NCBI GenBank assembly: GCA_003171335.1
Contig: PMYD01000055.1
Coordinates: forward strand, 1 to 59,210
DNA from: Phycisphaerales bacterium
GTDB lineage: Bacteria > Planctomycetota > Phycisphaerae > SM23-33 > FEN-1343
Direction of reading: 5' to 3'
Length of the DNA: 59,210 nucleotides
The number at the start of each line of letters is the position of its first letter. Position 1 is the first letter of the stretch. Positions 26,748 through 35,546 of this stretch are shown piece by piece. The position numbers were made by a program, and so were the translations under genes. A model generated the notes under the pieces. That model worked only from the letters and a program-made list of their open reading frames with translations. It was not told where the DNA came from and ran no database searches.

Positions 26748-27026
26748 TTAGCTCAGCACCGCATCCTTGCAGGCCTTGGCGACGCGGAACTTCACCACCT
26801 TCTTGGCCGGGATCTTGATCTGCTCGCCCGTGGCCGGGTTGCGGCCGATGCGGGCCTTTCTCTTGACCAGCACCAGCTTGCCCATGCCCGGCAAAGTGAA
26901 GCCGTTCTTGGCCTCTTTGTAGGCCAGGCAGGTCAGCTCTTCCAGGAGCTGGACGACTTTCTTCTTGGGCAGTTCGGTCTTCTCGGCCAGGGCTTTCATA
27001 ATCTGCGACTTCGTCATAGCGGCCAT
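26748..27026 (-). CDS. hup: HU/IHF-family DNA-binding protein
   Basis: The 92-residue protein has the HU fold markers: MTKSQIMKALAEKTELPKK at the N-terminus, then GFTLPGMGKLVLVKRKAR and the beta-arm motif GRNPATGEQIKIPAKKVVKFR. It bends and compacts DNA as a dimer. ATG 27026 has AAGGAG 7 nt upstream; an internal ATG 27017 is also possible. It is a single gene with its own leader and terminator. Confidence 0.93.
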   Translation of the reverse strand: MAAMTKSQIMKALAEKTELPKKKVVQLLEELTCLAYKEAKNGFTLPGMGKLVLVKRKARIGRNPATGEQIKIPAKKVVKFRVAKACKDAVLS

Positions 27027-27402
27027 TCCTTCGCTCCTTCTGTAAGGTCCTCCGAAGGGAGGACGACTTGGCAATGGCGACAGGGCATCCGTTGCCCTGC
27101 CGTACGCGTACGACCCCAAAAACAAGGCCTTCCATTGGCCTTGGTGGTAGTTTTACCCTGCGCCGCAGGCCAGTCAAGAGCGCTGCGCCCAAAAACATCA
27201 ATATTTTCAAGATTTTTTTCGCACCCCCGCGCGATTCGCCCCGTCGTCAGCGGCCCAAATGCTCGGCAAGGGCACAAAAGGCAGTAGATACGGAGTCCAA
27301 AAGCGGGGCCACAAGGGCGGCCGGAGGCCGGGGATGCTTCCAAAAGAACAGGGCCGCCGCACGGCGGCGACGGACCTGAGAGAGATTTGGAAGTTATAAA
27401 AT
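27027..27402. other. 376-bp gap upstream of the HU gene
   Basis: No gene is seen. It holds the HU leader, a possible sigma-70 promoter (27150-27177, minus strand) and an AT-rich stretch near 27200-27226. The distal 150 bp show nothing I can name. Confidence 0.5.
27150..27177 (-). promoter_or_regulatory. Possible sigma-70 promoter of the HU gene
   Basis: On the minus strand TTGACT (27177-27172) and TAAAAC (27155-27150) are 16 bp apart and 120 bp before the HU start. The -35 box matches five of six consensus bases and the -10 box four of six. Confidence 0.35.
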
Positions 27403-27903
27403 CTACTTCTTTTTCTTCTTGTCGCTTTCCTGCGGCCGGGCGATGGGCTCGTCCTCCTCGTCATCATCGCCCATGACAAGCTGGGCGAAAGCGTCCTCGT
27501 CGTCGGGCTCCAGTTCGACGTCAACTTCGTTCTCGGCCGCGGCCGCACCAGCGGCGGCGGGACGCAGCACGCTATCTTCACGCGAGGGCGGGGCGACCTC
27601 CGAAGGCTTGCCATCAACCTGCACCGTAAACAAAACCAACCCCACCTGCAGCCGGTCGCCCGGTGCAAGCTCCTGCGACTGCTGCACGCGCTTGCCATTG
27701 ACGAACGTGCCGTTGGAAGAGCCCAGATCCTTCACGAAGATCTTCGCCCCTTTGACCGACAGCTCGCAATGCTGGCGCGAAATGCCCATCAAGGGGATTT
27801 GGAGGTCGCAGTCCTGGCGCCGACCAAGCACGCAGACCGATTTGTCCATTTGGAAATCTCTGCGTTCGCCGTCACGCCGGAAATACACCAGATTGACTTG
27901 CAT
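27403..27903 (-). CDS. FHA domain protein
   Basis: The 166-residue protein has an N-terminal forkhead-associated domain: VLGRRQDCDLQI near residue 25, ISRQHCEL near 41, DLGSSNGTFVNGKRV near 59. These carry the conserved G-R, S-x-x-H and N-G residues that bind phosphothreonine. After residue 100 it becomes an Ala-rich linker and a strongly acidic segment, and it ends in a run of lysines. It is probably an adaptor for Ser/Thr kinase signalling. It is divergent from hemW with an 83-bp gap. Confidence 0.9.
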   Translation of the reverse strand: MQVNLVYFRRDGERRDFQMDKSVCVLGRRQDCDLQIPLMGISRQHCELSVKGAKIFVKDLGSSNGTFVNGKRVQQSQELAPGDRLQVGLVLFTVQVDGKPSEVAPPSREDSVLRPAAAGAAAAENEVDVELEPDDEDAFAQLVMGDDDEEDEPIARPQESDKKKKK

Positions 27904-27986
27904 GAGAACCTCGCTGTTGCGGGCAATCGCCGGCCAAGCCTGCGGTTGCCCGATGTTTTGGCAGCAATACTGACTATTCTATAGGC

Positions 27987-29201
27987 ATGGCCCCCAGCCG
28001 CAAGCCATTTTCGCCCGCGCCGGCGCAGACGGATCGCCAGGTTCTGCTGCCGCCGAGGAGTTTGTACGTGCACGTGCCCTTCTGCCGGCGGCGCTGCCGG
28101 TACTGCGATTTCACCTCCGCCGACTTCGACAGCGACCTGGCCCGCCAGGTCGTGGCTGCGTTGGTGGCAGAACTGGACCGCCGCGCACCGGCTCGTGCGC
28201 GGCCGATGCGGACCATCTTCATCGGCGGCGGTACGCCATCAATCCTGCCGGTGCGGCTGCTGGAGACACTGTTGGAAAACGTGGCGCGCCGCCGCAGCCG
28301 GCAGACGGAGTTCTCTGTGGAGGCCAATCCGGACAGCCTGTCGAAGGAAACGCTGGCGATGTTCCGTACATTTGGCGTCAACCGCCTGAGCATCGGTGTG
28401 CAGAGCTTTGTGGATAAGGAACTTCGAGTGCTGGGCCGGCCGCATTCGGCCAGACAGGCGCGGGAGGCACTGGCGCGATCGCGAGCGGCAGGGCTGGAGA
28501 ACGTGTCCGCGGACCTTATTTACGGAATTCCCGGCCAGACGCTCGAATCCTGGCGATTCTCGCTGCAGCAAGCGGTAGATGCCGACGTAAAGCACGTAAG
28601 CTGCTATTGCTTAAGTTATCCAGAGGGCACCCCCTTGGCGAATGATCTTGCCGCCGGGCGGGTGAAGGAAATGGAGGAGGATGTCCAGCGTGAATCTTAT
28701 GAACTGGCGATCGAGGTGCTTCGCGATGTGGGGTTGCGACAGTATGAAATCTCGAACTTCGCCCGAGCAGGCTGCATGTGCAGGCACAATATAACCTATT
28801 GGAAAAATGAGGCTTACATAGGAATCGGGCCTGGAGCCGCCAGCTATGTTGGCGGCTGCAGGTTCACAAATGTGCCGGAAATCGCTCGCTACGTCGCCAA
28901 GATTGGCTTTGGCCCCGACGCAATCGCATCCAGCGAAGAACTCGTCGGCTGGCAGCACATGGCCGAAACGCTCATGCTCATGCTGCGCATGCGGCGGGGC
29001 GTCCTTCGCCAACCATTCCGGCGAAGATTCGGTGTGGATCCGCTAGAAGCTTTCGAAAATGTCTTTCAAAAACACCGGCAATATGGCTTGGTGAACATCT
29101 CGCCGCGATCTATTCGCTTAACTCCCCAAGGCCTATTTGTTTGCGACTCGCTCTTTTCTGAGCTGGTCACACAAAAGGACCCTTCCACGCGGCTGTCCTA
29201 G
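27987..29201 (+). CDS. hemW: HemW-type radical SAM heme chaperone
   Basis: The 404-residue protein has the radical SAM cluster motif C33-x3-C37-x2-C40 within PFCRRRCRYCDF. It continues with FIGGGTPS, EANPDS, GVNRLSIGVQSF, DLIYGIPGQTLESW, YEISNFARAG and the C-terminal HemN_C region. It lacks the N-terminal extension of true coproporphyrinogen dehydrogenase HemN and keeps the CxYCDF form typical of HemW, which binds and transfers heme. Its family members are often misannotated as HemN. It is a stand-alone gene with 262 bp before the pilus operon. Confidence 0.85.
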   Translation: MAPSRKPFSPAPAQTDRQVLLPPRSLYVHVPFCRRRCRYCDFTSADFDSDLARQVVAALVAELDRRAPARARPMRTIFIGGGTPSILPVRLLETLLENVARRRSRQTEFSVEANPDSLSKETLAMFRTFGVNRLSIGVQSFVDKELRVLGRPHSARQAREALARSRAAGLENVSADLIYGIPGQTLESWRFSLQQAVDADVKHVSCYCLSYPEGTPLANDLAAGRVKEMEEDVQRESYELAIEVLRDVGLRQYEISNFARAGCMCRHNITYWKNEAYIGIGPGAASYVGGCRFTNVPEIARYVAKIGFGPDAIASSEELVGWQHMAETLMLMLRMRRGVLRQPFRRRFGVDPLEAFENVFQKHRQYGLVNISPRSIRLTPQGLFVCDSLFSELVTQKDPSTRLS

Positions 29202-29463
29202 TGAAGTCATCCGCAAACCCTTCCGATAGACCCAAGGCAAAAGGCTTTGCGGCCCACGCGCGCTTTTGCCACTCGCGGGTCGGGAACGTATGTTGCAATC
29301 TGAGCAATTTGGGTAACTTGCATAAACCAGAACGCATGCTGCGTTGTTGGTTTAAGTATTGATAATAAAGAGGCTTATGACAGAATTTCGCAATCGCAAC
29401 TGAGGGTCTTGCGGGCAGTTGTCAAAGCCTCCAAGGGTGAAGGGCTCAGGCCGGGAGCGCTCA

Positions 29464-30588
29464 ATGGTAGTGAATCTGAAAAAAGGTAAAGTCCTGCCGA
29501 TTGGCATCGACCTGGGCACCAGCAAGGTCAAGATGGCCCAATTGCGTGCGCTGCGCAAAGGCTTCTCGCTGATTGATGTGGGTTCAACCGAAGTCCCCCC
29601 CGAGGCGCGGCGTGAGCCTTCAGTGCGGCTCAGATTTCTGCATGATGCGCTCCGCAGCATTATGCGCCAGGCTCACTTCAAAGGGACGCAGTGTGTGCTG
29701 TCACTGCCGGCCGAGATCACCTTCGTTCAGCATCTGAAGGTGCCCAAGATGCCCGCCGAGCAGTTGGCCGCCGCCCTGCACTGGGAACTCCAGGGCAAGC
29801 TGCCATACGACCCGTCACGGGCGGTCATCCGCCACATGGTGGCTGGAGAGATTCTTGCTGACAACGAGGTCAAGCAGGAAGTGATCGTCATGGCGGCCAA
29901 CCGTGAAACCGTTGAGACGCACATCGACCTGCTGCGGCGCGCGAAGTTGGATCCGATAGGCGTGAACATCGAATGCTGCGCAATTGTCGACTGTTTCGCC
30001 CGGTTGTTCCGGCGGACCAGCGACTCGATACGGACGACGCTGTTCATCGACATCGGGGCCGCCAGCACACAGGTAGTCATCAGCCACGGCGCCAAGACTG
30101 CCTTTGCCCGCAACCTTTTCCTGGCAGGCAATCATTTCGACCAGGTCGTGGCCGACGCGATGAAGGTTTCCCTGGATGAGGCCCGCCGCTTGCGCTGCAC
30201 GGCAGCCGCGAGCCAGGATCAGGCCGATCCTGCTATCGCCAATGTGCAAGCGGCACAGGCACCCATGGTTGAGTCGCTGGGGGAGCAGTTGACAAGTTGT
30301 CTGCGTTATTACGAATCCGTCTTTCCAAATCGTCCGCTGGAGCGGGCGGTCTTCCTGGGTGGACAGGCATATGACAAGCGGTTGTGCCAGTCGCTGGCGC
30401 GTCAGTTGGCGCTGCCGGCGCAGATTGGTGACCCTTTAGCAGGCATTGCCCGCGATGGTGAAGAATCACCGGCCGCCGTCAGCGCTGAAGCCAACATGCC
30501 CGAGTGGGCGGTGGCGGTGGGGCTGAGCCTCGGTTCGGCCATGGCGGACCAGCATGCAGAACGCGATGAGGAGGTCGTTCACGCATGA
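29464..30588 (+). CDS. pilM: Type IV pilus inner-membrane platform protein PilM
   Basis: The 374-residue actin-like protein has the ATP-binding signatures GIDLGTSKVKMAQL near residue 12 and TLFIDIGAASTQVV near 197. PilM is cytoplasmic and binds the N-terminus of PilN to link the motor with the periplasmic alignment complex. ATG 29464 has GGGAG about 5 nt upstream; an earlier TTG is less likely. It is the first gene of the pilus operon and overlaps pilN by 4 nt. Confidence 0.9.
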   Translation: MVVNLKKGKVLPIGIDLGTSKVKMAQLRALRKGFSLIDVGSTEVPPEARREPSVRLRFLHDALRSIMRQAHFKGTQCVLSLPAEITFVQHLKVPKMPAEQLAAALHWELQGKLPYDPSRAVIRHMVAGEILADNEVKQEVIVMAANRETVETHIDLLRRAKLDPIGVNIECCAIVDCFARLFRRTSDSIRTTLFIDIGAASTQVVISHGAKTAFARNLFLAGNHFDQVVADAMKVSLDEARRLRCTAAASQDQADPAIANVQAAQAPMVESLGEQLTSCLRYYESVFPNRPLERAVFLGGQAYDKRLCQSLARQLALPAQIGDPLAGIARDGEESPAAVSAEANMPEWAVAVGLSLGSAMADQHAERDEEVVHA

Positions 30589-31322
30589 GCACAATTAACT
30601 TACTGCCCGAGGACTATCTCAAGCGACGCGATCAGCAGCGGGCCAATGTACTGTGCTTGATCTTGTTCGGGATTGTGATGATCTGCGTGGTCATCGCCGC
30701 CGTGTTTTCGGAGCGCAAAGCCGCGCGCGTCCGTACCGAATACCAGCAGGTGAGCCAGGAATACCGGCGGGCCGGCGAACTGATCGTCCAGATGCAGCAA
30801 CTGGAAGCCAAGAAGAACCAGGTCATCGCCAAGGCGCAGACGGCCGCCGAACTGCTGGAACGGGTGCCGCGAAGTTATCTACTGGCCTGCCTGACCAACG
30901 CCCTGCCGCCGGGCGCCAGCCTGACAGATGTCAAGCTCACCACGAACCAGGCGCAGCCGGCGGGGCAGCAGGTGACTTCCGCGCGCAACAAGTTCAGGTC
31001 GCGCGAGGCGGCCAGGGCCGCGCAGGCCGGCGAGGGAACTGCCGAGAAGGTCAAGCTGCCGCCGCCCCAGGTGACCCTGGAGGTCAGTGGCCTGGCCGAG
31101 ACGGACGTGCAGGTCGCCGAATTCATCTACAACATGCGGGCCAACCCGCTCATGAAGTCGGTGGAACTGGTGTTCAGCGAGCAGCGCGAAATGGAAACGG
31201 TGGCGGCCCGGAAATTCCAGGTGACCCTGGAGCTGCGCAGCGACGCCCAGGTGGACGTCCAGACAGATGAGTCGACCCATCCCTCCTCCCTGGCGGTCGG
31301 TTCGATGGAAAGGGCACACTGA
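30585..31322 (+). CDS. pilN: Type IV pilus assembly protein PilN
   Basis: The 245-residue protein starts with the conserved PilM-binding segment INLLPEDY, then one membrane helix (about residues 22-42). A periplasmic coiled-coil (YQQVSQEYRRAGELIVQMQQLEAKK) and a ferredoxin-like domain follow. An Ala/Arg-rich insert lies around residues 130-155. The start overlaps the pilM stop (ATGA). It pairs with PilO. Confidence 0.87.
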   Translation: MSTINLLPEDYLKRRDQQRANVLCLILFGIVMICVVIAAVFSERKAARVRTEYQQVSQEYRRAGELIVQMQQLEAKKNQVIAKAQTAAELLERVPRSYLLACLTNALPPGASLTDVKLTTNQAQPAGQQVTSARNKFRSREAARAAQAGEGTAEKVKLPPPQVTLEVSGLAETDVQVAEFIYNMRANPLMKSVELVFSEQREMETVAARKFQVTLELRSDAQVDVQTDESTHPSSLAVGSMERAH

Positions 31323-31912
31323 TGAAATTCGGGACACGAGAAATCCTGTTTCTGCTCTTGTTGGTGGCCATTCCCGTCGGCTCGTGGGTGCTGGTATTTC
31401 GTCCGCGCGATCAGCGCATTGAGGAAGCGCGCGAGGAAATCACGGCCAAGCGCGCCAAGCTCAACTCGTTGAACCGGGCCACGGCCACGATCAAGGACCT
31501 GGAAAACGAAATCAAACAATATAACCAGGCCATCGAATTCTTCCGCAGCAAGCTGCCGCAGGAGAAGGAAATGGACCAGGTGCTGGGCGAGGTGTGGACG
31601 CTGGCCCAGACCTGCAACCTGAACGTGACCGGCGTGCGCACGATCAGCCGTGTCGGCGCCGTCTCCCTGATCGATCCGGAGGGCCCGTACTCGGAGCAGC
31701 CCGTGCGCCTGCAACTGGAGGGTGACTTCAACCAGGCGCTCTACAGTTTCCTGCTGGCGCTGGAGAAGCGGCCGCGCATCACCCGCATCATCAAGATGCA
31801 GGTGGCCAAACTGGCCGACCCGGTCTCCAAGGACCAGCCCAAAACCGAAGGTAAGGTCAAGGCCGACATTGAGATGTCTGTGTTCTTTGAGCGCTCGGCG
31901 AAAGAGGAATAA
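31322..31912 (+). CDS. pilO: Type IV pilus assembly protein PilO
   Basis: The 196-residue protein has an N-terminal membrane helix (ILFLLLLVAIPVGSWVLVF), a coiled-coil region (residues 35-80) and a PilO-like ferredoxin fold. It shares 1 nt with the pilN stop (TGATG), so translation is coupled. It forms the periplasmic heterodimer with PilN that aligns the pilus platform. Confidence 0.87.
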   Translation: MKFGTREILFLLLLVAIPVGSWVLVFRPRDQRIEEAREEITAKRAKLNSLNRATATIKDLENEIKQYNQAIEFFRSKLPQEKEMDQVLGEVWTLAQTCNLNVTGVRTISRVGAVSLIDPEGPYSEQPVRLQLEGDFNQALYSFLLALEKRPRITRIIKMQVAKLADPVSKDQPKTEGKVKADIEMSVFFERSAKEE

Positions 31913-31915
31913 CCC

Positions 31916-32569
31916 ATGTTTGACGACCTGAACAAACCGGTCAATGAAGAGTTCACCGATCCCGGCAATCGCGTGGGCCTGGGGGGCGCAGAAGCACCCG
32001 AGGCGCTCGAGCCGGCGCAGCCGGCATCCAAATGGAACTCCTCCATGAGCAGGTCCACCTGGGCGATGATCGGAGTGTTCATCGCCGGAGTGGCGCTCGT
32101 GGGCCTGTTCAGCCTGCGCGGCGGCCCGGCCCGGGCCAACGCCACGGACCGGGACACCGAGCAGAAGGTCGAGCAGTTCATCGCCCAGACCAAGCAGCAG
32201 GCCGCCACGGTGCAGAATTTCCAGGACACGAAGAAGGTGGTCGACGATTTCTACAACTATGCCTCGCGCCACCAGGTGCCCGTGGACGACCTGAAAAGCA
32301 ACCCGTTCGTTTTCGGCAAGCCCACGGTCGCCGCGGCGGGATCCAGCGAGGGCATGACGCCGCGCCGGATGGCCGAATTGCAGCGGGTGTGCGCATCGTA
32401 CCGGCTGCAAAGCATATTGATGGGTGCGCGCGGTGGCACCGCCATTATCGACAACAACTTCGTGGCCGTCGGCCATCATATCGGCCCCTTCACGGTCAAG
32501 GCGATTTACCCCAAGAGCGTCGACTTGGCCAGCGAAGGCACGATCTTCACGCTGCGTTTGCAGGAGTAA
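31916..32569 (+). CDS. Single-pass pilus protein, PilP/GspC-like by position
   Basis: The 217-residue protein has an acidic cytoplasmic N-terminus (about 45 residues), one membrane helix (WAMIGVFIAGVALVGLFSL) and a periplasmic part. That part ends in a small beta-domain (AIIDNNFVAVGHHIGPFTVK, then DLASEGTIFTLRL) reminiscent of the PilP/GspC homology region. It lies 3 bp after pilO and before pilB, where pilP is usual. Sequence similarity to PilP is weak, and the extra cytoplasmic tail is not typical of a PilP lipoprotein. Confidence 0.6.
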   Translation: MFDDLNKPVNEEFTDPGNRVGLGGAEAPEALEPAQPASKWNSSMSRSTWAMIGVFIAGVALVGLFSLRGGPARANATDRDTEQKVEQFIAQTKQQAATVQNFQDTKKVVDDFYNYASRHQVPVDDLKSNPFVFGKPTVAAAGSSEGMTPRRMAELQRVCASYRLQSILMGARGGTAIIDNNFVAVGHHIGPFTVKAIYPKSVDLASEGTIFTLRLQE

Positions 32570-32599
32570 TCCCCGGCCGCCGACGGCTATTGGGAGGGC

Positions 32600-34444
32600 A
32601 TGGTGAAACCCGTGGGCGTGGACAGACTGGACTTGCGGCCGACGGCGCCGTCCGGCCAGGGCATCGAGAATGCAGGCGTCAGCCTGCAGTTCGATGAACT
32701 GTGGCGGCCGGACGTGCCCAGCCAGGTGCCGCGCGGTCCGGAGGCCATTTTGCTGGCCCAGGGCGTCATCAACGCCCGCCAGCTCGAGGCCGCCAAGACG
32801 GTCCAGAAGGAGCGCCCGCAGCTGACCATCATGCAGGCGCTGCGCCAGGCGGGCGCCATCACCGAACCGCAGGCCCTGCGCGCCACCGCCGAGTACTTCA
32901 AGCTGCCGTTCTGTGATGTCAAGAGCGACCAGGTAGACCGCCAGCTCTTCGCGCTGCTGCCCTTGGAGTTCATCAAGGCCAAGAACGTCATGCCCCTCCG
33001 CCAGGAGGACGGCTTCGTGATGGTGGGCATCAGCGACCCGGCCAACATCTTCCTGATCGACGAAGTGAAGCGCCGCATCCGCCGGCCGATCCGCCTGGCC
33101 GTGGTGGCCCCGGCCGACATTCAGCGCGTGGCCGAGGACTGCGATGCCAGCCAGGCGCCGCCGATCGAGGAAATCATCAAGGAAATCGACGAGGAAGACA
33201 CCCTCGAAGTGGTGGCTTCGGAGGTCGAGGACGTCACCAACCTGGCCAAGCAGGCCGGGGAAAGCCCCGTCATCCGCTACGTCAACTACGTCATCACCAA
33301 CGCCGTCCGGGAAGGCGCCAGCGATATTCACATCGAGCCGGGCGACCGCCTGCTCAAGACGCGCTACCGCATCGACGGCATCCTGTTCGAGCAGACCAGC
33401 CCGCCGTTCCAGATGCATGCGGCCATCATCTCGCGCTTGAAGATCATGTCCAACCTGGACATCGCCGAACGCCGGCTGCCCCAGGATGGGCGCATCCGCG
33501 CCATGGTGCACGGCCGCAACATCGACCTGCGCATCAGCATCCTGCCCACCACGCACGGCGAGAAGTGCGTCATCCGTATCCTGGACAACCGCTCCATCAT
33601 GGTGGGCCTGGAGGAGCTGGGCATGGGTCCCGACACGCTGGCGGTTATCCGCCAGCAGATCGAGGAACCGCACGGAGTGGTGATCGTCACCGGACCCACC
33701 GGCTCCGGCAAGACCACCACGCTGTACTCGGCCTTGCGCTGCCTGGATGGCAGCAAGCTGAACGTGTCCACCGTCGAGGACCCGGTCGAGTACGAGCTGG
33801 ACTTCGCCAACCAGGTGAACGTGCATGACCGCATCGGCCTGTCGTTCGCCGCCGCCCTGCGCAGCCTGCTGCGGCAGGACCCCGACGTGATCATGGTGGG
33901 CGAGATCCGCGATGAGGAGACCGCGCGTATCGCCATCCAGGCCTCGCTGACGGGCCACCTGGTGCTCACCACGCTGCACACCAACGATGCGCCCAGCTCC
34001 ATCACGCGCATGATCAATATCGGCATTGAGCCCTACCTGATCTCCGCCTCCGTCAACGCCGTGCTGGCGCAGCGCCTGGTGCGGCGCATCTGCTCGCATT
34101 GTAAGAAGCCCGCCAGCGGCATCCTGCCGGTGGAGCTGCTGCGGCGCTATGGCGTGGATCCCAAGTGCGTGATGATCGGCGAAGGCTGCCCCGCCTGCCG
34201 CAACAGCGGCTACCAGGGGCGAATGGGCATTTATGAGTTGCTGAAGCTGGATGATGATATGCGCGACCTGATAACGCGCAGCCCCAGCCTGGTGGAGCTG
34301 CGTCGCTATTGCCATCAGCAGGGCATGCACTCGCTGCGCCAGGACGGCTTTCGCAAGGTGAGCGAAGGCATCACCACGGTGGAGGAAGTTCTCCGCGTGA
34401 CCGAAACGGAAACCACCCGGCCGGCAGAGGGCCGGCAACCCTGA
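32600..34444 (+). CDS. pilB: Type IV pilus extension ATPase PilB (GspE family)
   Basis: The 614-residue protein has an N-terminal GspE_N-type domain (ILLAQGVINARQLEAAKTVQ) and then the secretion ATPase core. Walker A is GPTGSGKTTT near residue 366, the Asp/Glu box is VSTVEDPVEYEL, Walker B is DPDVIMVGEIRD near 430, and the His box is LTTLHTNDAPSS. A C4 zinc site (CSHC near 498 and CPAC near 530) is typical of the PilB/GspE extension motor. It powers pilin polymerisation at the cytoplasmic face. Confidence 0.93.
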   Translation: MVKPVGVDRLDLRPTAPSGQGIENAGVSLQFDELWRPDVPSQVPRGPEAILLAQGVINARQLEAAKTVQKERPQLTIMQALRQAGAITEPQALRATAEYFKLPFCDVKSDQVDRQLFALLPLEFIKAKNVMPLRQEDGFVMVGISDPANIFLIDEVKRRIRRPIRLAVVAPADIQRVAEDCDASQAPPIEEIIKEIDEEDTLEVVASEVEDVTNLAKQAGESPVIRYVNYVITNAVREGASDIHIEPGDRLLKTRYRIDGILFEQTSPPFQMHAAIISRLKIMSNLDIAERRLPQDGRIRAMVHGRNIDLRISILPTTHGEKCVIRILDNRSIMVGLEELGMGPDTLAVIRQQIEEPHGVVIVTGPTGSGKTTTLYSALRCLDGSKLNVSTVEDPVEYELDFANQVNVHDRIGLSFAAALRSLLRQDPDVIMVGEIRDEETARIAIQASLTGHLVLTTLHTNDAPSSITRMINIGIEPYLISASVNAVLAQRLVRRICSHCKKPASGILPVELLRRYGVDPKCVMIGEGCPACRNSGYQGRMGIYELLKLDDDMRDLITRSPSLVELRRYCHQQGMHSLRQDGFRKVSEGITTVEEVLRVTETETTRPAEGRQP

Positions 34445-34454
34445 GGAGCTAACC

Positions 34455-35513
34455 GTGTCCTTCCTGCAAGACCTGTTGAAAACGGCCCTGGGCAGCGAAG
34501 CCAGCGATGTGCACGTGCTGGTGGGCATGCCCCCGCTATTGCGCATTCACACCCAATTGACCGCCACGGACTATCCCATTGTCACCCCCGAGGGGTCGGT
34601 GCGGATGGTCAAGGAGATGATCGGGGAGGAGCGCTTCAAGGAGCTGGAGCAGCGGCGCGACCTGGACTTCTCGACGGAGGTCCCGGGCCTGGGCCGCTTC
34701 CGCGTCAACGCGCACTACCAGCGCGAGACCATCGGCATCGCCTTCCGCGCCATTCCCGACAACGTGCCGCCCTTAGCCTCGCTGAACCTGCCCGAGGTGG
34801 TCCGGAAGTTCCCCCACCTGCCGCGCGGGCTGGTGCTGGTGACCGGCGAGACCGGCTCGGGCAAGTCCACGACGCTGGCCTCCATGATCAACGAGGTGAA
34901 CCAGACCTCCTCCCGGCACGTGATCACGCTGGAAGACCCGGTGGAGTACGAGCTGCGCAGCAACAAGTGCGTGATCGAGCAGCGCGAGCTGGGCTCGGAT
35001 GTGCCGACGTTCGCTTCCGGGTTGAGGCACGTGCTGCGGCAGGACCCGGACATCATCATGGTGGGCGAAATGCGCGACCTGGAGACCACCTCGGCCGCCA
35101 TCACCGCCGCCGAGACGGGCCACCTGGTGTTCTCCACGCTGCACACCAATTCGGCGGCCCAGACCATCGAGCGCATCATCGACATCTACCCGGGCGGGCA
35201 GCAGAACCAGATCCGGGCCATGCTGGCCAACACGCTGGAGGCGGTGGTCACGCAGGTGCTCTTCAAACGCTGCGACCAGCCGGGCATGATCCCAGGTGTC
35301 GAAGTCATGATCTGCAACTCGGCCATCCGCAACTGCATCCGCGAGGCCCGCGTGTTCGAGATTCCCAACATCATCGAGACCAACCGCGGGTTGGGCATGA
35401 ACACGTTGGATAACTGCATCAAGATGCTGTACTTCAACGGGCACATTTCGCGCGAGGAGGCGCTGGCCGGGGCGAACCGGCCGGACCAGTTGGAGAAGGC
35501 CCTGTCGGCGTAA
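34455..35513 (+). CDS. pilT: Type IV pilus retraction ATPase PilT
   Basis: The 352-residue protein lacks the GspE_N domain and the C4 zinc site. It has SEASDVHVLVGMPP at the N-terminus, Walker A GETGSGKSTT near residue 131, Walker B DPDIIMVGEMRD, and HTNSAAQTIERIIDIYP. These are the hallmarks of PilT, the retraction motor used for twitching and DNA uptake. GTG 34455 has GAGGAG 6 nt upstream and follows pilB by 10 bp. Confidence 0.92.
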   Translation: MSFLQDLLKTALGSEASDVHVLVGMPPLLRIHTQLTATDYPIVTPEGSVRMVKEMIGEERFKELEQRRDLDFSTEVPGLGRFRVNAHYQRETIGIAFRAIPDNVPPLASLNLPEVVRKFPHLPRGLVLVTGETGSGKSTTLASMINEVNQTSSRHVITLEDPVEYELRSNKCVIEQRELGSDVPTFASGLRHVLRQDPDIIMVGEMRDLETTSAAITAAETGHLVFSTLHTNSAAQTIERIIDIYPGGQQNQIRAMLANTLEAVVTQVLFKRCDQPGMIPGVEVMICNSAIRNCIREARVFEIPNIIETNRGLGMNTLDNCIKMLYFNGHISREEALAGANRPDQLEKALSA

Positions 35514-35546
35514 GGCCGGCTGTACTCACGAAACGGGTGATGAGGC

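Noticed and set aside
27987-29201. Oxygen-independent coproporphyrinogen III dehydrogenase (HemN)
   Set aside because: The protein lacks the HemN N-terminal extension and has the CxYCDF cluster form and length of HemW.
29290-29330. Sigma-54 promoter before pilM
   Set aside because: GGGTAACTTGC has only 9 bp between the GG and GC elements instead of 12.
31127-34546. Open frame of more than 1100 codons on the minus strand opposite the pilN-pilB genes
   Set aside because: It is exactly antisense to well-recognised pilus genes, is His/Ala/Asp-rich as expected from reversed GC-rich codons, and has no ribosome binding site or known domain.
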